Assembly (NCBI RefSeq): GCF_030362835.1
Contig: NZ_JAUCGQ010000001.1
Location: 1,157,461-1,221,460, forward strand
Source: Cellulomonas alba
GTDB taxonomy: Bacteria > Actinomycetota > Actinomycetes > Actinomycetales > Cellulomonadaceae
DNA: 64,000 nt
Direction: 5' to 3'
The stretch's first letter is position 1; each line of letters opens with the position of its first letter. Below are positions 55,701-64,000 of the stretch, in pieces. The notes beneath the pieces are model-generated. The model did not search any database, had not been told where the DNA came from, and saw only the letters and a program-made list of their open reading frames with translations. Position numbers and translations under genes: made by a program.

Positions 55701-57164
55701 TCAGCGCGCTTCGACGCGTGCCGTGCGCTCGCCGAACCGCACGGCCCAGCCCGCGCCGATCACCGCGCGCGCACCCGGCGGCAGGGTGGCACGCGAGCCG
55801 TCCGGGCGGACGAGGACCGTGCCGTTCGTCGAGCCGCGGTCGAGCACCCACAGCTGCCCGTCGCCGTCCGGCCCGAACGCCAGGTGGACCTTGGACACCG
55901 AGCGGTCCGGGTCCTCGATCGCGACGAGGTGCGTGACGCCCGCCTGCGCGGCCGGGTTGCGGCCGACCAGGCCGTCGCCCGTGACGTCGACGACCTCGCC
56001 GGTGTCGAAGGCGAGCCGCAGGGTCGTGGGGTGCGGTGCCGTCGAGGCTGCGGCGCGGGCGACGGGGGTCGCGAGGGCGCGGTCGATCGAGCGCAGGCGG
56101 GTGTGCTCGAGGTCGCCGAGGTCGGCGCTGCGGGGGGCGCGCGCAGCCGGAGCGGCCGGGGGTGGCGCGAAGCCGGGGGGCGGCTCGATCAGGCCAGGGC
56201 CGGGGGGCGGCACCACCGGGGTCATGCCGGTGTACGGGTTCGGGACGTCGGCGGTGTCGTTCGGGCGCAGCGCCGCGACGGGGAACGCGGGGACGACCGG
56301 AGCGACCGGGACGACCGGGGAGACCGGGACGACCGGCACCGAGACGGCCCCGGCGGACCGGACCGCCGACGTGACGGCGGTCTCGTCGGAGGCCGGAGCA
56401 GCCGGCGCAGCACGGTCGAGAGGAGCGGCAGCCCGGTCGAGGGGCGCAGCAGGAGCAACCCCGCCGGCAGCAGCCGACGGGTGGGCGGCGTCGGACGCGT
56501 CGACCCCCTCACGCGGCGTGGGCGGGGCGTCGGGCACGACGACCCGGACGGCCACCGTGGCGGGCATCCGCTCCGCGCGGTCCCGCCGCGCGGCGGGCGG
56601 TGCCGGCGGACCGACGACCCGCGCGACGGCGGACGCGTAGGAGTCCGCCACGTCCGCGGGCACCGCGCCCCTCACCGCGTCCGCGCGCAGCACGAGCGTG
56701 CCTGCCGCCTTGTCGTGCCAGCCGCGCTGCGCGACGCCCTTGTCCCATGCACCCGAGGCGGCGACGACCCATGCGCCGACGCCGCACGCGAGCGAGCCGA
56801 GGCCGATCACGAGCTGCCGCAGCAGGATGCGCGCGAGCCCGGCGGGTCGACCGGTCGTCGCCGACACGGTGCGGATGCGCAGCAGGGCGCTGCCGAGCGT
56901 CGCGCCCGTCGTCGCCTCCGCGATCCACTGCCCGATGCCGAACGCGAGCGCCGCGCCGTCGGCGACGACCACGGCGGTCAGCCCCGGCTCGGAGCCGGGC
57001 CGGGCGGCGGCGGTGCGCGCGACGGCGAAGGCGACGGCTGCGACCGTGGTGACCGCGACCACGTCGAGCGTGAACGCTCCGACCCGGACCCCGACCGGTG
57101 CGACGGCTCCGGGCGCGACCGCGAGCCCCGAGCCCGCGACGTCCGTCTGCGCAGCTCTGCCCAC
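55701..57164 (-). CDS. RDD-family membrane protein with C-terminal FHA domain
   Basis: A 487-residue protein. Residues about 25-165 form an RDD domain with three membrane helices (RVGAFTLDVVAVTTVAAVA, then GARLGSALL-like loop and GWHDKAAGTLV). A long Ala/Pro/Val-rich linker follows, with repeats PLDRAA and PVVPV. The FHA domain is at about residues 390-480 (GLVGRNPAAQAG, then SVSKVHLAF, then DRGSTNGTVLV), which binds phosphothreonine. Both ends of the signalling pair, phosphatase and phospho-reader, are thus close. GTG 57164 with GGGAGG 6 nt upstream. Confidence 0.87.
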   Translation of the reverse strand: MGRAAQTDVAGSGLAVAPGAVAPVGVRVGAFTLDVVAVTTVAAVAFAVARTAAARPGSEPGLTAVVVADGAALAFGIGQWIAEATTGATLGSALLRIRTVSATTGRPAGLARILLRQLVIGLGSLACGVGAWVVAASGAWDKGVAQRGWHDKAAGTLVLRADAVRGAVPADVADSYASAVARVVGPPAPPAARRDRAERMPATVAVRVVVPDAPPTPREGVDASDAAHPSAAAGGVAPAAPLDRAAAPLDRAAPAAPASDETAVTSAVRSAGAVSVPVVPVSPVVPVAPVVPAFPVAALRPNDTADVPNPYTGMTPVVPPPGPGLIEPPPGFAPPPAAPAARAPRSADLGDLEHTRLRSIDRALATPVARAAASTAPHPTTLRLAFDTGEVVDVTGDGLVGRNPAAQAGVTHLVAIEDPDRSVSKVHLAFGPDGDGQLWVLDRGSTNGTVLVRPDGSRATLPPGARAVIGAGWAVRFGERTARVEAR

Positions 57165-57299
57165 GTCCGACCTCCCGTCCACGCCGCGTCGCACTCAGCG
57201 ACGCGCGGCCATGGTGCCAGACGGTCCGCCTCGCGGACGGGGCGGTCGCGCGCGCCGCGTCGGCTTCACCCGGCGCCGGTCGACGGCGGCAGCCAGGCG

Positions 57300-58307
57300 T
57301 CAGGACGCGCGGTCGACCAGCGCGTCGGCGAACGAGACGAGCGCGTCCTTCACAGGCCCGGCGGGCAACGGCGCGAGCTCGGCGATCGCCTCGTGCGCGA
57401 GAGCGACCGCGCGGGACCGCGTCTGCTCGACCGCGGCGTCCTCGCGCAGGGCGGCGACGGCCTCGCCGAGCGCGTCGTCGCCGGACAGGTCGCCGTCGAG
57501 CAGCTCGACGAGCGCGCGGTCCTGCGAGGTGCCGGACGCCGAGGCGGCACGCGCGCGCAGCAGCAGCGCCGGCATGGTCGGCACCCCCTCGCGCAGGTCG
57601 GTGCCCGGCGTCTTGCCCGTCACGGCGCCTTCCGACGTGAGGTCGATGACGTCGTCGGCGAGCTGGAACGCCACGCCGATCCGCTCGCCGAACGCCGTCA
57701 CGGTGCTGACGACGTCGGGCGCGCAGCCCGCGAACATCGCGCCGAACCGCGCGGACGTCGCGATCAGGGAGCCTGTCTTGTCCGCGAGCACCTGCAGGTA
57801 GTGCGCCACCGGGTTCTCGCCGTCGCGCGGGCCGACCGTCTCGTGCAGCTGGCCGAGGCAGAGGCGCTCGAACGTCGCGGCCTGGATCCGCACGGCCTGC
57901 GGCCCGAGCCCCGCGACCGTGGTCGACGCGCGCGCGAACAGCAGGTCGCCCGTGAGGATCGCGACCGAGTTGCCCCACACCTCGTGCGCGGCGGGCGCGC
58001 CGCGGCGCACGGGCGCGGAGTCCATCACGTCGTCGTGGTAGAGCGTCGCGAGGTGCGTCAGCTCGACGACGACCGCGGCGTCCACGACCTCGCGACGTGC
58101 GCCGTCCCCGAGCTCCGCCGTCAGCAGCGTCAGCAGGGGCCGGAGCCGCTTGCCTCCTGCGTTGACGAGGTGACGGGACGCGTCGTCGGCCAGCGGGTCG
58201 GCATGCGTCACCGCGTCGCGCAGGCGCTCCTCGACGAGGGCGAGCCGCGCGGTGAGGCGGTCCGCCAGCACGGGGTCGGCCAGCGGGATCGCGGTCGTCG
58301 ACGTCAC
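57300..58307 (-). CDS. Polyprenyl diphosphate synthase
   Basis: A 335-residue trans-prenyltransferase. The two Asp-rich motifs are intact: YHDDVMD near residue 90 and LADDVIDL near residue 218; GGKRLRPLL binds pyrophosphate. It probably makes the long side chain of menaquinone, used by the complex I genes next to it. GTG start at 58307. Confidence 0.92.
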   Translation of the reverse strand: MTSTTAIPLADPVLADRLTARLALVEERLRDAVTHADPLADDASRHLVNAGGKRLRPLLTLLTAELGDGARREVVDAAVVVELTHLATLYHDDVMDSAPVRRGAPAAHEVWGNSVAILTGDLLFARASTTVAGLGPQAVRIQAATFERLCLGQLHETVGPRDGENPVAHYLQVLADKTGSLIATSARFGAMFAGCAPDVVSTVTAFGERIGVAFQLADDVIDLTSEGAVTGKTPGTDLREGVPTMPALLLRARAASASGTSQDRALVELLDGDLSGDDALGEAVAALREDAAVEQTRSRAVALAHEAIAELAPLPAGPVKDALVSFADALVDRAS

Positions 58308-58314
58308 GGGACCG

Positions 58315-58320
58315 AACCTA
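58315..58320 (-). promoter_or_regulatory. -10-like hexamer 7 nt before the polyprenyl synthase start
   Basis: TAGGTT on the minus strand is followed by 7 nt and the GTG at 58307, another probable leaderless start. There is no clear -35. Confidence 0.45.
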
Positions 58321-58344
58321 TCTGCTCGTGCGCACGCGCCCGAA

Positions 58345-58376
58345 CGCGGCCGGACTCCTGGCGGGACCCGGCCGCG
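58345..58376 (-). terminator. Candidate terminator of the nuo operon
   Basis: A 9-bp GC stem (CGCGGCCGG/CCGGCCGCG) with a 14-nt loop lies 6 nt past the nuoN stop and before the next gene. The loop is large, so the call is moderate. Confidence 0.45.
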
Positions 58377-58382
58377 CGCGCG

Positions 58383-60128
58383 TCAGGGGAGGAAGTGCGC
58401 GACGTGGGAGATGGCGGACACGATGCCCGACGGCGCCACACCGAGGATCGCGGTGATGGCCACGCAGACCGTGATGGCGATGAGCGCCGGTCCCTCGGAC
58501 CGCACGACCGTGGTCGTGACGCCGTGCGCCACCTCCGCGCCCTCGAGCACCGCGAGCGCCTCGTCCGGCCGCGTCACGACGGCGACCTGGCCGACCGGCT
58601 CCATCTCGGCGACCGTCCCGTCGCTGCCGATGACGACCGGCACGGGCGGCACGTACGCCGCGGTGCTCGCGCCGCCGCCGTCGCCCACGAGGACGTCGCG
58701 CTCACCGGACGGGCCGGTGAAGAACATCAGCACGATGATCCGGACGTAGAAGAACGCCGCCGCCGACGAGGCCAGCACACCGATGAGCGCGAGCGGCCAG
58801 TCGCCGCCGGCCACCGCGGCCGAGAACACGCCGAACTTCCCCGCGAAGCCCGCGGTGAGCGGGATGCCCGCGAACGACAGCAGGAAGAACGCGAACGCGA
58901 GCGCGAGGACCGGGTGGCGCCGGCCGAGGCCGGCCCACTGCGACAGGTGCGTCGCCTCGCCGAGGATCTCGTCGGCCGACTTCTCCCGCACGAGCCACAC
59001 GATGCCGAACGACCCGACGGTCGCCGCGCCGTACACGAGCAGGTAGAACAGCACGGCGGTGATGCCGGCCTGGTCGAGCGACACGATGCCCGTGAGGATG
59101 AAGCCCGCGTGCGCGATGGACGAGTACGCGAGGATCCGCTTCATGTCCGTCTGGACGAGCGCGATGCCCGTGCCGACGACCATCGTCGCGATCGCGACGA
59201 CCCACATCAGCACCTGCAGGTCCCACTGCAGGTCGGGGAAGACGGTGTAGACGACCCGGAGCAGCGCACCGAACGCCGCGACCTTGGTGCACGCCGCCAT
59301 GAAGCCCGTGATCGGCGTCGGGGCGCCCTGGTAGACGTCGGGCGTCCACGTGTGGAACGGCACCGCGCCGACCTTGAACAGCAGCCCCGCGAGGATCAGC
59401 ACCGAGCCGACGAGCAGCAGCGCGTCGAGGTCGGAGGGCGTCTGGACGGCCGACGCGATCTCGGCGTACGAGAGCGAGCCGCAGTACCCGTAGACCAGCA
59501 CGATGCCGAACAGGAACAGCGCGGACGCGAACGCGCCGAGCAGGAAGTACTTCATCGACGCCTCCTGCGAGAGGAGGCGGCGCCGGCGGGCCATGCCGGT
59601 GAGCAGGTACAGCGGCAGCGACAGCACCTCGAGCGCGACGAACAGCGTCAGGAGGTCGCCCGCCGCCGGGAAGATCAGCATGCCGCCCGTCGCGAAGAGC
59701 ACGAGCGGGTACACCTCGGTCTGGCGCAGTCCGAGCCGACGGGAGAGCTGCTCGTAGTCGGAGCCGGGCACCGACGCCGCGGACGGCGCGAACGCGTCCT
59801 CACCGGTCGCGGTGCGGTCCGCGATGATCAGGATCGACAGCAGCGCGAGCAGCGCGATCGTGCCCTGCAGCACGAGCGTCGGACCGTCGACGAGCACCGA
59901 GCCGCCCAGCACCTTGGTGCCGCCGTCGTCCTTGACGCCGCCCCAGAGCAGCGCGACCGCGAGGATCGCGCCGGCCGTGGCGGCGAGCGCGAGCACGAGC
60001 TGGACCGTGCGGCGCAGGCGCGCCGGCACGAAGGCCTCGACCAGCACGGCGACCACGGCCGCACCGAGCACGACGACGATCGGGCTCAGCGCGCCCCACT
60101 GGACGTCGGGAGCGGAGAAGTCGCTCAC
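58383..60128 (-). CDS. nuoN: NADH-quinone oxidoreductase subunit N
   Basis: An antiporter-like proton-pumping subunit of complex I in the cytoplasmic membrane. It has 581 residues with about 14 helices. The conserved stretches FVALEVLSLPLYLL (key Glu) and FKVGAVPFHTWTPDVYQGAP (key Lys) are present. Near residues 480-550 a hydrophilic insert of about 70 residues (PVPVVIGSDGTVAEMEPVG) precedes the last helix. GTG start overlaps the nuoM stop (GTGA). Confidence 0.95.
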   Translation of the reverse strand: MSDFSAPDVQWGALSPIVVVLGAAVVAVLVEAFVPARLRRTVQLVLALAATAGAILAVALLWGGVKDDGGTKVLGGSVLVDGPTLVLQGTIALLALLSILIIADRTATGEDAFAPSAASVPGSDYEQLSRRLGLRQTEVYPLVLFATGGMLIFPAAGDLLTLFVALEVLSLPLYLLTGMARRRRLLSQEASMKYFLLGAFASALFLFGIVLVYGYCGSLSYAEIASAVQTPSDLDALLLVGSVLILAGLLFKVGAVPFHTWTPDVYQGAPTPITGFMAACTKVAAFGALLRVVYTVFPDLQWDLQVLMWVVAIATMVVGTGIALVQTDMKRILAYSSIAHAGFILTGIVSLDQAGITAVLFYLLVYGAATVGSFGIVWLVREKSADEILGEATHLSQWAGLGRRHPVLALAFAFFLLSFAGIPLTAGFAGKFGVFSAAVAGGDWPLALIGVLASSAAAFFYVRIIVLMFFTGPSGERDVLVGDGGGASTAAYVPPVPVVIGSDGTVAEMEPVGQVAVVTRPDEALAVLEGAEVAHGVTTTVVRSEGPALIAITVCVAITAILGVAPSGIVSAISHVAHFLP

Positions 60129-61660
60129 TGGTGGCTCCCTTCGGCGTTCGCCGGCACGTCCTGCACGCCGACCTGCTGCAACGTCTGGTGCGCCGGCGGG
60201 CGCACGAGGTCGAGCGCGGGTCCGGGGAAGAACCCGAACGCGATCATGAGCGCGAGCAGCGGCGCGACGGCCCACTTCTCCCGCAGCCGCAGGTCCGGCA
60301 CCGCGACGAGCTCCTCGCGCGGCGGACCCGTGAAGACCCGCTGGTACGTCCAGAGCACGTAGATCGCCGCGAGGATGACGCCCGTCGTCGCGACGATCGA
60401 CGCCGCGGGGTGCCGCGCGAACGTGCCCACCAGCACCAGGAACTCGCTGACGAACGTCGACAGGCCGGGCAGCGACAGCGCCGACAGGCCCGAGACGAGC
60501 CAGAAGCCGGCGAGCACCGGGACGACCTTCTGCAGGCCGCCGAAGTCCGCGATCTGCTGCGAGCCGCGGCGCGCGACGAGGAACCCGGTGACGAGGAACA
60601 GCGCACCCGTCGACAGCCCGTGGTTGACCATGTAGAACGACGAGCCGGCGATCGACGTCGACGTGAACGCGAAGATGCCGAGGACGATGAAGCCGAAGTG
60701 CGACACCGAGGTGTAGGCGATGAGCCGCATCAGGTCCTTCTGCCCGATCGCCAGCAGCGCGCCGTAGATCACGGACACGACGGCCAGCACGATGATCACC
60801 GGCGCCGCCCAGCGGGACGCGCTCGGGAACAGCGGCAGGCAGAGCGTCAGCATGCCGAACGTGCCGACCTTGTCGAGCACACCCACGAGCAGCGTCGACG
60901 TGCCCGCGGGGGCCTGCTCCGCGGCGTCCGGGAGCCACGTGTGCACCGGGAACATCGGCGCCTTGATGGCGAACGCGAGGAAGAACGCGAGGAACAGCCA
61001 CTTCTCCGTCGCCGAGCCGAGGTGCACGCCCGTGAGCGTCGAGGTGAGGAACCCGTCAGGACCGCCGGGACCCTCGATGTACAGGAAGATCACCGCGACG
61101 AGCATGATCAGGCCGCCCGCGAGGCCGAACAGCAGGAACTTCACCGCCGCGTACCGCCGCTGCGCCCCGCCGAACCCGCCGATCAGGAAGTAGACGGGGA
61201 TCAGCATCGCCTCGAACAGGACGTAGAACAGGAACACGTCCCGCGCGGCGAAGACCGCGACGATGAAGGCCTCGAGCAGCAGGATCAGCGCGAGGTACTT
61301 GCGCAGCGCGTCGGTCGGCGCCTCGGTCGAGCGCTGCTCGCGCCACGCGGCGAGCACCACGAGCGGCACGAGCACGACCGACATGAGGATCAGCGCCAGC
61401 CCGACCCCGTCGACCCCGACGGCGTACGAGACGCCGAACGCCGGGATCCAGTGGTGGGTCTCGCCGAGCTGGTAGACGTCCGCCTTCGACGTGTCGAACG
61501 CGATCGCGGCGGCCACGCCGAGCGCGAGGACCGCGAGGGAGAAGCCGAGCGCGACGGATCGCGCGTGCCGGCGGGCTCCGGCGGGCAGCGCCCACAGCAC
61601 CGCGGCGCCGACGACCGGCAGCACGATGAGGGCGGTGAGCCAGTGGGAGGAGGTCGACAT
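60125..61660 (-). CDS. nuoM: NADH-quinone oxidoreductase subunit M
   Basis: Antiporter-like membrane subunit of complex I. It has 511 residues and about 14 helices; VLFEAMLIPVYFLIG carries the key Glu and IKAPMFPVHTWLPDAAEQAP the key Lys. ATG 61660. It lies 16 nt after nuoL. Confidence 0.97.
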   Translation of the reverse strand: MSTSSHWLTALIVLPVVGAAVLWALPAGARRHARSVALGFSLAVLALGVAAAIAFDTSKADVYQLGETHHWIPAFGVSYAVGVDGVGLALILMSVVLVPLVVLAAWREQRSTEAPTDALRKYLALILLLEAFIVAVFAARDVFLFYVLFEAMLIPVYFLIGGFGGAQRRYAAVKFLLFGLAGGLIMLVAVIFLYIEGPGGPDGFLTSTLTGVHLGSATEKWLFLAFFLAFAIKAPMFPVHTWLPDAAEQAPAGTSTLLVGVLDKVGTFGMLTLCLPLFPSASRWAAPVIIVLAVVSVIYGALLAIGQKDLMRLIAYTSVSHFGFIVLGIFAFTSTSIAGSSFYMVNHGLSTGALFLVTGFLVARRGSQQIADFGGLQKVVPVLAGFWLVSGLSALSLPGLSTFVSEFLVLVGTFARHPAASIVATTGVILAAIYVLWTYQRVFTGPPREELVAVPDLRLREKWAVAPLLALMIAFGFFPGPALDLVRPPAHQTLQQVGVQDVPANAEGSHQ

Positions 61661-61676
61661 CGGTTCGGGATCTCCC

Positions 61677-63665
61677 TCAGCTCTGGACGGCCAGGACGAC
61701 GACGACGAGGACGACGAGCCCGACCAGCATCGACGCGGCGTACGACCGGACGAACCCGGTCTGGATCTTGCGGGTGACCTCGCCGATGCCGACCGGCAAC
61801 CGGCTGATGCCGACGACCGTGCCGTCGACGCCCGCGCGGTCCGCGTAGACCAGTGACCGCGTCAGGTGCTTGCCCGGCTCGACGAGGAGGCCGTTGTTGA
61901 CCGAGTCCTGGTAGAGGTCGACGCGGGCGGCACGCGTCAGCAGCGTGCCGACCGGCGGGACGACGGGGACCGTCGAGATCGCGTACCGGCGCCACGCGAG
62001 CACCAGGCCGACGACGACGGCCGCCAGCGTGAGCGCGATGAGCACCCACGTCGGCAGGACCGGGTCGCCCTCGGTGTGGCCCGTCACCGGCTCGAGCCAG
62101 TCGACGAAGCGGCTCCCCGAGGCGAGGATCATGCCGGCGAAGACGGAGCCGAACGCGAGCACGATCATCGGCCACGTCATGAGCCGCGGCGCCTCGTGCG
62201 GGTGCTGGTCGCCGCCGTCGCGCTTCTTCGACCAGCGCTTCTGGCCCTCGAACGTCATGAAGAACAGGCGCGACATGTAGAACGCCGTGATGCCCGCTCC
62301 GATCAGCGCCACGCCGCCGAACACCCAGGCCCGCCAGTCCTCGCCGTTCTGCGGCACGAACGCGGCCTCGATGATCTTGTCCTTCGAGAAGTAGCCCGAG
62401 AACGGCGGGATGCCGAGGATCGCGAGCCAGCCGGCCATGAACGTGAAGTACGTGATCTTCATGTACCGGCCGAGGCCGCCGAAGTTGCGCATGTCCACCT
62501 GGTCGTCCATGCCGTGCATGACGGACCCGGCGCCGAGGAACATGCCCGCCTTGAAGAAGCCGTGCGTCACGAGGTGGAAGATCGCGAACACGTAGCCGAT
62601 CGGGCCGAGGCCGGCGGCGAGGATCATGTAGCCGATCTGGGACATCGTGGAGGCGGCGAGCGCCTTCTTGATGTCGTCCTTCGCGCAGCCGACGATCGCC
62701 CCGAAGAGGAGCGTGATCGCACCGACGACGACCACGACGAGCTGCGCGTCGGGCGCGGCGTTGAAGATCGGCGCCGACCGGACGATGAGGTAGACGCCCG
62801 CCGTGACCATGGTCGCGGCGTGGATGAGCGCCGAGACCGGGGTCGGGCCCGCCATCGCGTCACCGAGCCAGGACTGCAGCGGGAACTGCGCCGACTTGCC
62901 GCACGCGGCGAGCAGCAGCATGAGGCCGATCGCCGTGGCCACGCCCTCGCTCGGGTGCGCGTTCAGCACGGTCGCGAAGCTGACGCTCCCGAAGTGGGAG
63001 AACATCAGCCCGAGCGCGATCACCAGGCCCACGTCGCCGACGCGGTTCGCCACGAACGCCTTCTTCGCGGCGACCGCGTAGGGCGTGTTGTGGTTCCAGA
63101 ACCCGATGAGCAGGTACGACGCGAGGCCCACGCCCTCCCACCCGAAGAACAGCAGCAGGTAGCTGTTCGCGAGCACGAGCGTGAGCATCGCCGCGACGAA
63201 CAGGTTGAGGTAGGCGAAGAACCGGCGCCGGTCCGTGTCGTGCTCCATGTACGCCACGGAGTAGACGTGGATCAGCGTGCCGACGAACGTCACGAGCAGC
63301 ACGAACGTCATCGACAGCGGGTCGACGCGGATCCCCGCGTGCAGGTCGAACGCGCCCGCGTTGATCCAGTCGCCGAGGTTGACGTCGATGACGCGCTGGT
63401 CGGACGGGCGGCCCAGCATCGCGAGGAACACGGCGGCGGCGGCCACGAACGACGCCCCCGAAGCGAGCACGCCGAGCCAGTGGCCCCAGCGGTCGGTCCG
63501 GCGGCCGAGGAGCAGCAGGACGGCGGCGGACAGCAGCGGGACGACGATCAGCGCCGGTGCCAGCGCGTAGACCCCGGCACCGGAGAGGTCCGTGTCGCCG
63601 GCAGGGCCGATGGCCGCCGCCGGGACCGTGTGGAGGGCCGCAGCGAACGCGGTCAGGGTGTGCAC
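61677..63665 (-). CDS. nuoL: NADH-quinone oxidoreductase subunit L
   Basis: The distal antiporter-like subunit of complex I, with the long lateral helix at its C-terminus. It has 662 residues. [19 protein letters not shown] and [20 protein letters not shown] are the typical Glu and Lys segments. It lies 10 nt after nuoK. Confidence 0.97.
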   Translation of the reverse strand: MHTLTAFAAALHTVPAAAIGPAGDTDLSGAGVYALAPALIVVPLLSAAVLLLLGRRTDRWGHWLGVLASGASFVAAAAVFLAMLGRPSDQRVIDVNLGDWINAGAFDLHAGIRVDPLSMTFVLLVTFVGTLIHVYSVAYMEHDTDRRRFFAYLNLFVAAMLTLVLANSYLLLFFGWEGVGLASYLLIGFWNHNTPYAVAAKKAFVANRVGDVGLVIALGLMFSHFGSVSFATVLNAHPSEGVATAIGLMLLLAACGKSAQFPLQSWLGDAMAGPTPVSALIHAATMVTAGVYLIVRSAPIFNAAPDAQLVVVVVGAITLLFGAIVGCAKDDIKKALAASTMSQIGYMILAAGLGPIGYVFAIFHLVTHGFFKAGMFLGAGSVMHGMDDQVDMRNFGGLGRYMKITYFTFMAGWLAILGIPPFSGYFSKDKIIEAAFVPQNGEDWRAWVFGGVALIGAGITAFYMSRLFFMTFEGQKRWSKKRDGGDQHPHEAPRLMTWPMIVLAFGSVFAGMILASGSRFVDWLEPVTGHTEGDPVLPTWVLIALTLAAVVVGLVLAWRRYAISTVPVVPPVGTLLTRAARVDLYQDSVNNGLLVEPGKHLTRSLVYADRAGVDGTVVGISRLPVGIGEVTRKIQTGFVRSYAASMLVGLVVLVVVVLAVQS

Positions 63666-63675
63666 GGGCCGCCCC

Positions 63676-63975
63676 TCAGCTCTTGAGCAGGTTCACGTCG
63701 TCGACCGAGGCCGACTTGCGGGTACGGAAGATCGCGATGATCACGGCGAGGCCGACGACGACCTCGGCGGCGGCGACGACCATGACGAAGAAGGCGAGCA
63801 CCTGGCCCGTGAGGTTGCCGTGCATCCGCGAGAACGTGACGAGCGCGAGGTTCGACGCGTTGAGCATGAGCTCGACGCCCATGAACACGATGATCGCGTT
63901 GCGCCGCAGCAGCACCGTCGTCGCGCCGAGCGAGAACAGGATCGCGGACAGCACCAGGTAGTTGACGAGGCTCAT
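63676..63975 (-). CDS. nuoK: NADH-quinone oxidoreductase subunit K
   Basis: A 99-residue subunit of complex I with three membrane helices. The conserved Glu lies in [14 protein letters not shown]. The ATG at 63975 overlaps the nuoJ stop (ATGA). Confidence 0.96.
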   Translation of the reverse strand: MSLVNYLVLSAILFSLGATTVLLRRNAIIVFMGVELMLNASNLALVTFSRMHGNLTGQVLAFFVMVVAAAEVVVGLAVIIAIFRTRKSASVDDVNLLKS

Positions 63976-64000
63976 CCCTGCTCCTCCTGGGCCGGCTTGT
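63972..64000 (-). CDS. nuoJ: NADH-quinone oxidoreductase subunit J (last codons only)
   Basis: Only the final eight residues (KPAQEEQG) and the stop are in the window. The identity rests on the nuo gene order and the ATGA overlap with nuoK. Confidence 0.7.

Noticed and set aside
54486..60362. Nearly 2,000-codon plus-strand frame over the subtilase, FHA and nuo genes
   Set aside because: It is a reading-frame shadow with Arg/Gly/Ala-only composition and crosses several well-supported genes.

Overview
The window is a high-GC actinobacterial chromosome segment. It resembles Micrococcales, and Cellulomonadaceae in particular, but the genus is an inference from gene order, GC content and protein style rather than from a search. 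It holds the main ribosomal-protein and RNA-polymerase supercluster, an accessory protease and sigma-factor module inside that cluster, a housekeeping stretch, and the distal end of the complex I operon. No insertion sequence, prophage, CRISPR array or rRNA operon was seen. Nearly all sequence is coding. Many starts are GTG or TTG, and stop and start codons often overlap (GTGA, ATGA, TGATG).

Region 1 (1-25.2 kb, minus strand). Read in transcription order from high to low coordinates: rplJ-rplL, rpoB-rpoC, rpsL-rpsG-fusA-tuf, the S10 operon (rpsJ to rpsQ), the spc operon (rplN to rplO) and the start of secY. Hairpins or terminators follow rplL, rpoC, tuf and rplO. Good sigma70-type promoters lie before rplJ, rpoB, rpsL and rpsJ.

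Region 2 (25.2-32.0 kb). An accessory module sits between rplA and rplJ, genes that are neighbours in most bacteria. On the minus strand a small sigma factor, a 168-aa helical/beta protein and a TPR-CHAT protease form a tight operon. Divergently, a cytosolic trypsin-like protease carries 35 PFT(E) repeats and is followed by a degenerate aminoglycoside-phosphotransferase-like protein. Two intracellular proteases, a sigma factor and a repetitive tail suggest a proteolytic signalling or conflict system. This is the most interesting part of the window.

Region 3 (32.0-50.9 kb). rplA, rplK, nusG, secE and tRNA-Trp close the ribosomal cluster. They are followed by an aminotransferase, an ABC exporter, a two-component system, an adenosine deaminase-like hydrolase, murB, an MFS transporter divergent from a LacI regulator with twin operators, a hadAB-like dehydratase pair, rpmG, tRNAs for Met, Thr and Tyr, a small lipoprotein, a YajQ protein, a membrane protein with a PH-like tail, and htpX.

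Region 4 (50.9-64 kb). A ferredoxin-NADP reductase, a RarD-like permease, a PP2C phosphatase, a mycosin-like subtilase, an RDD-FHA membrane protein and a polyprenyl diphosphate synthase lead to nuoN-nuoM-nuoL-nuoK and the last codons of nuoJ. The polyprenyl synthase probably makes the menaquinone side chain used by complex I. Several genes here and in region 3 have a -10-like hexamer only 6-7 nt before the start codon, so they are probably leaderless.
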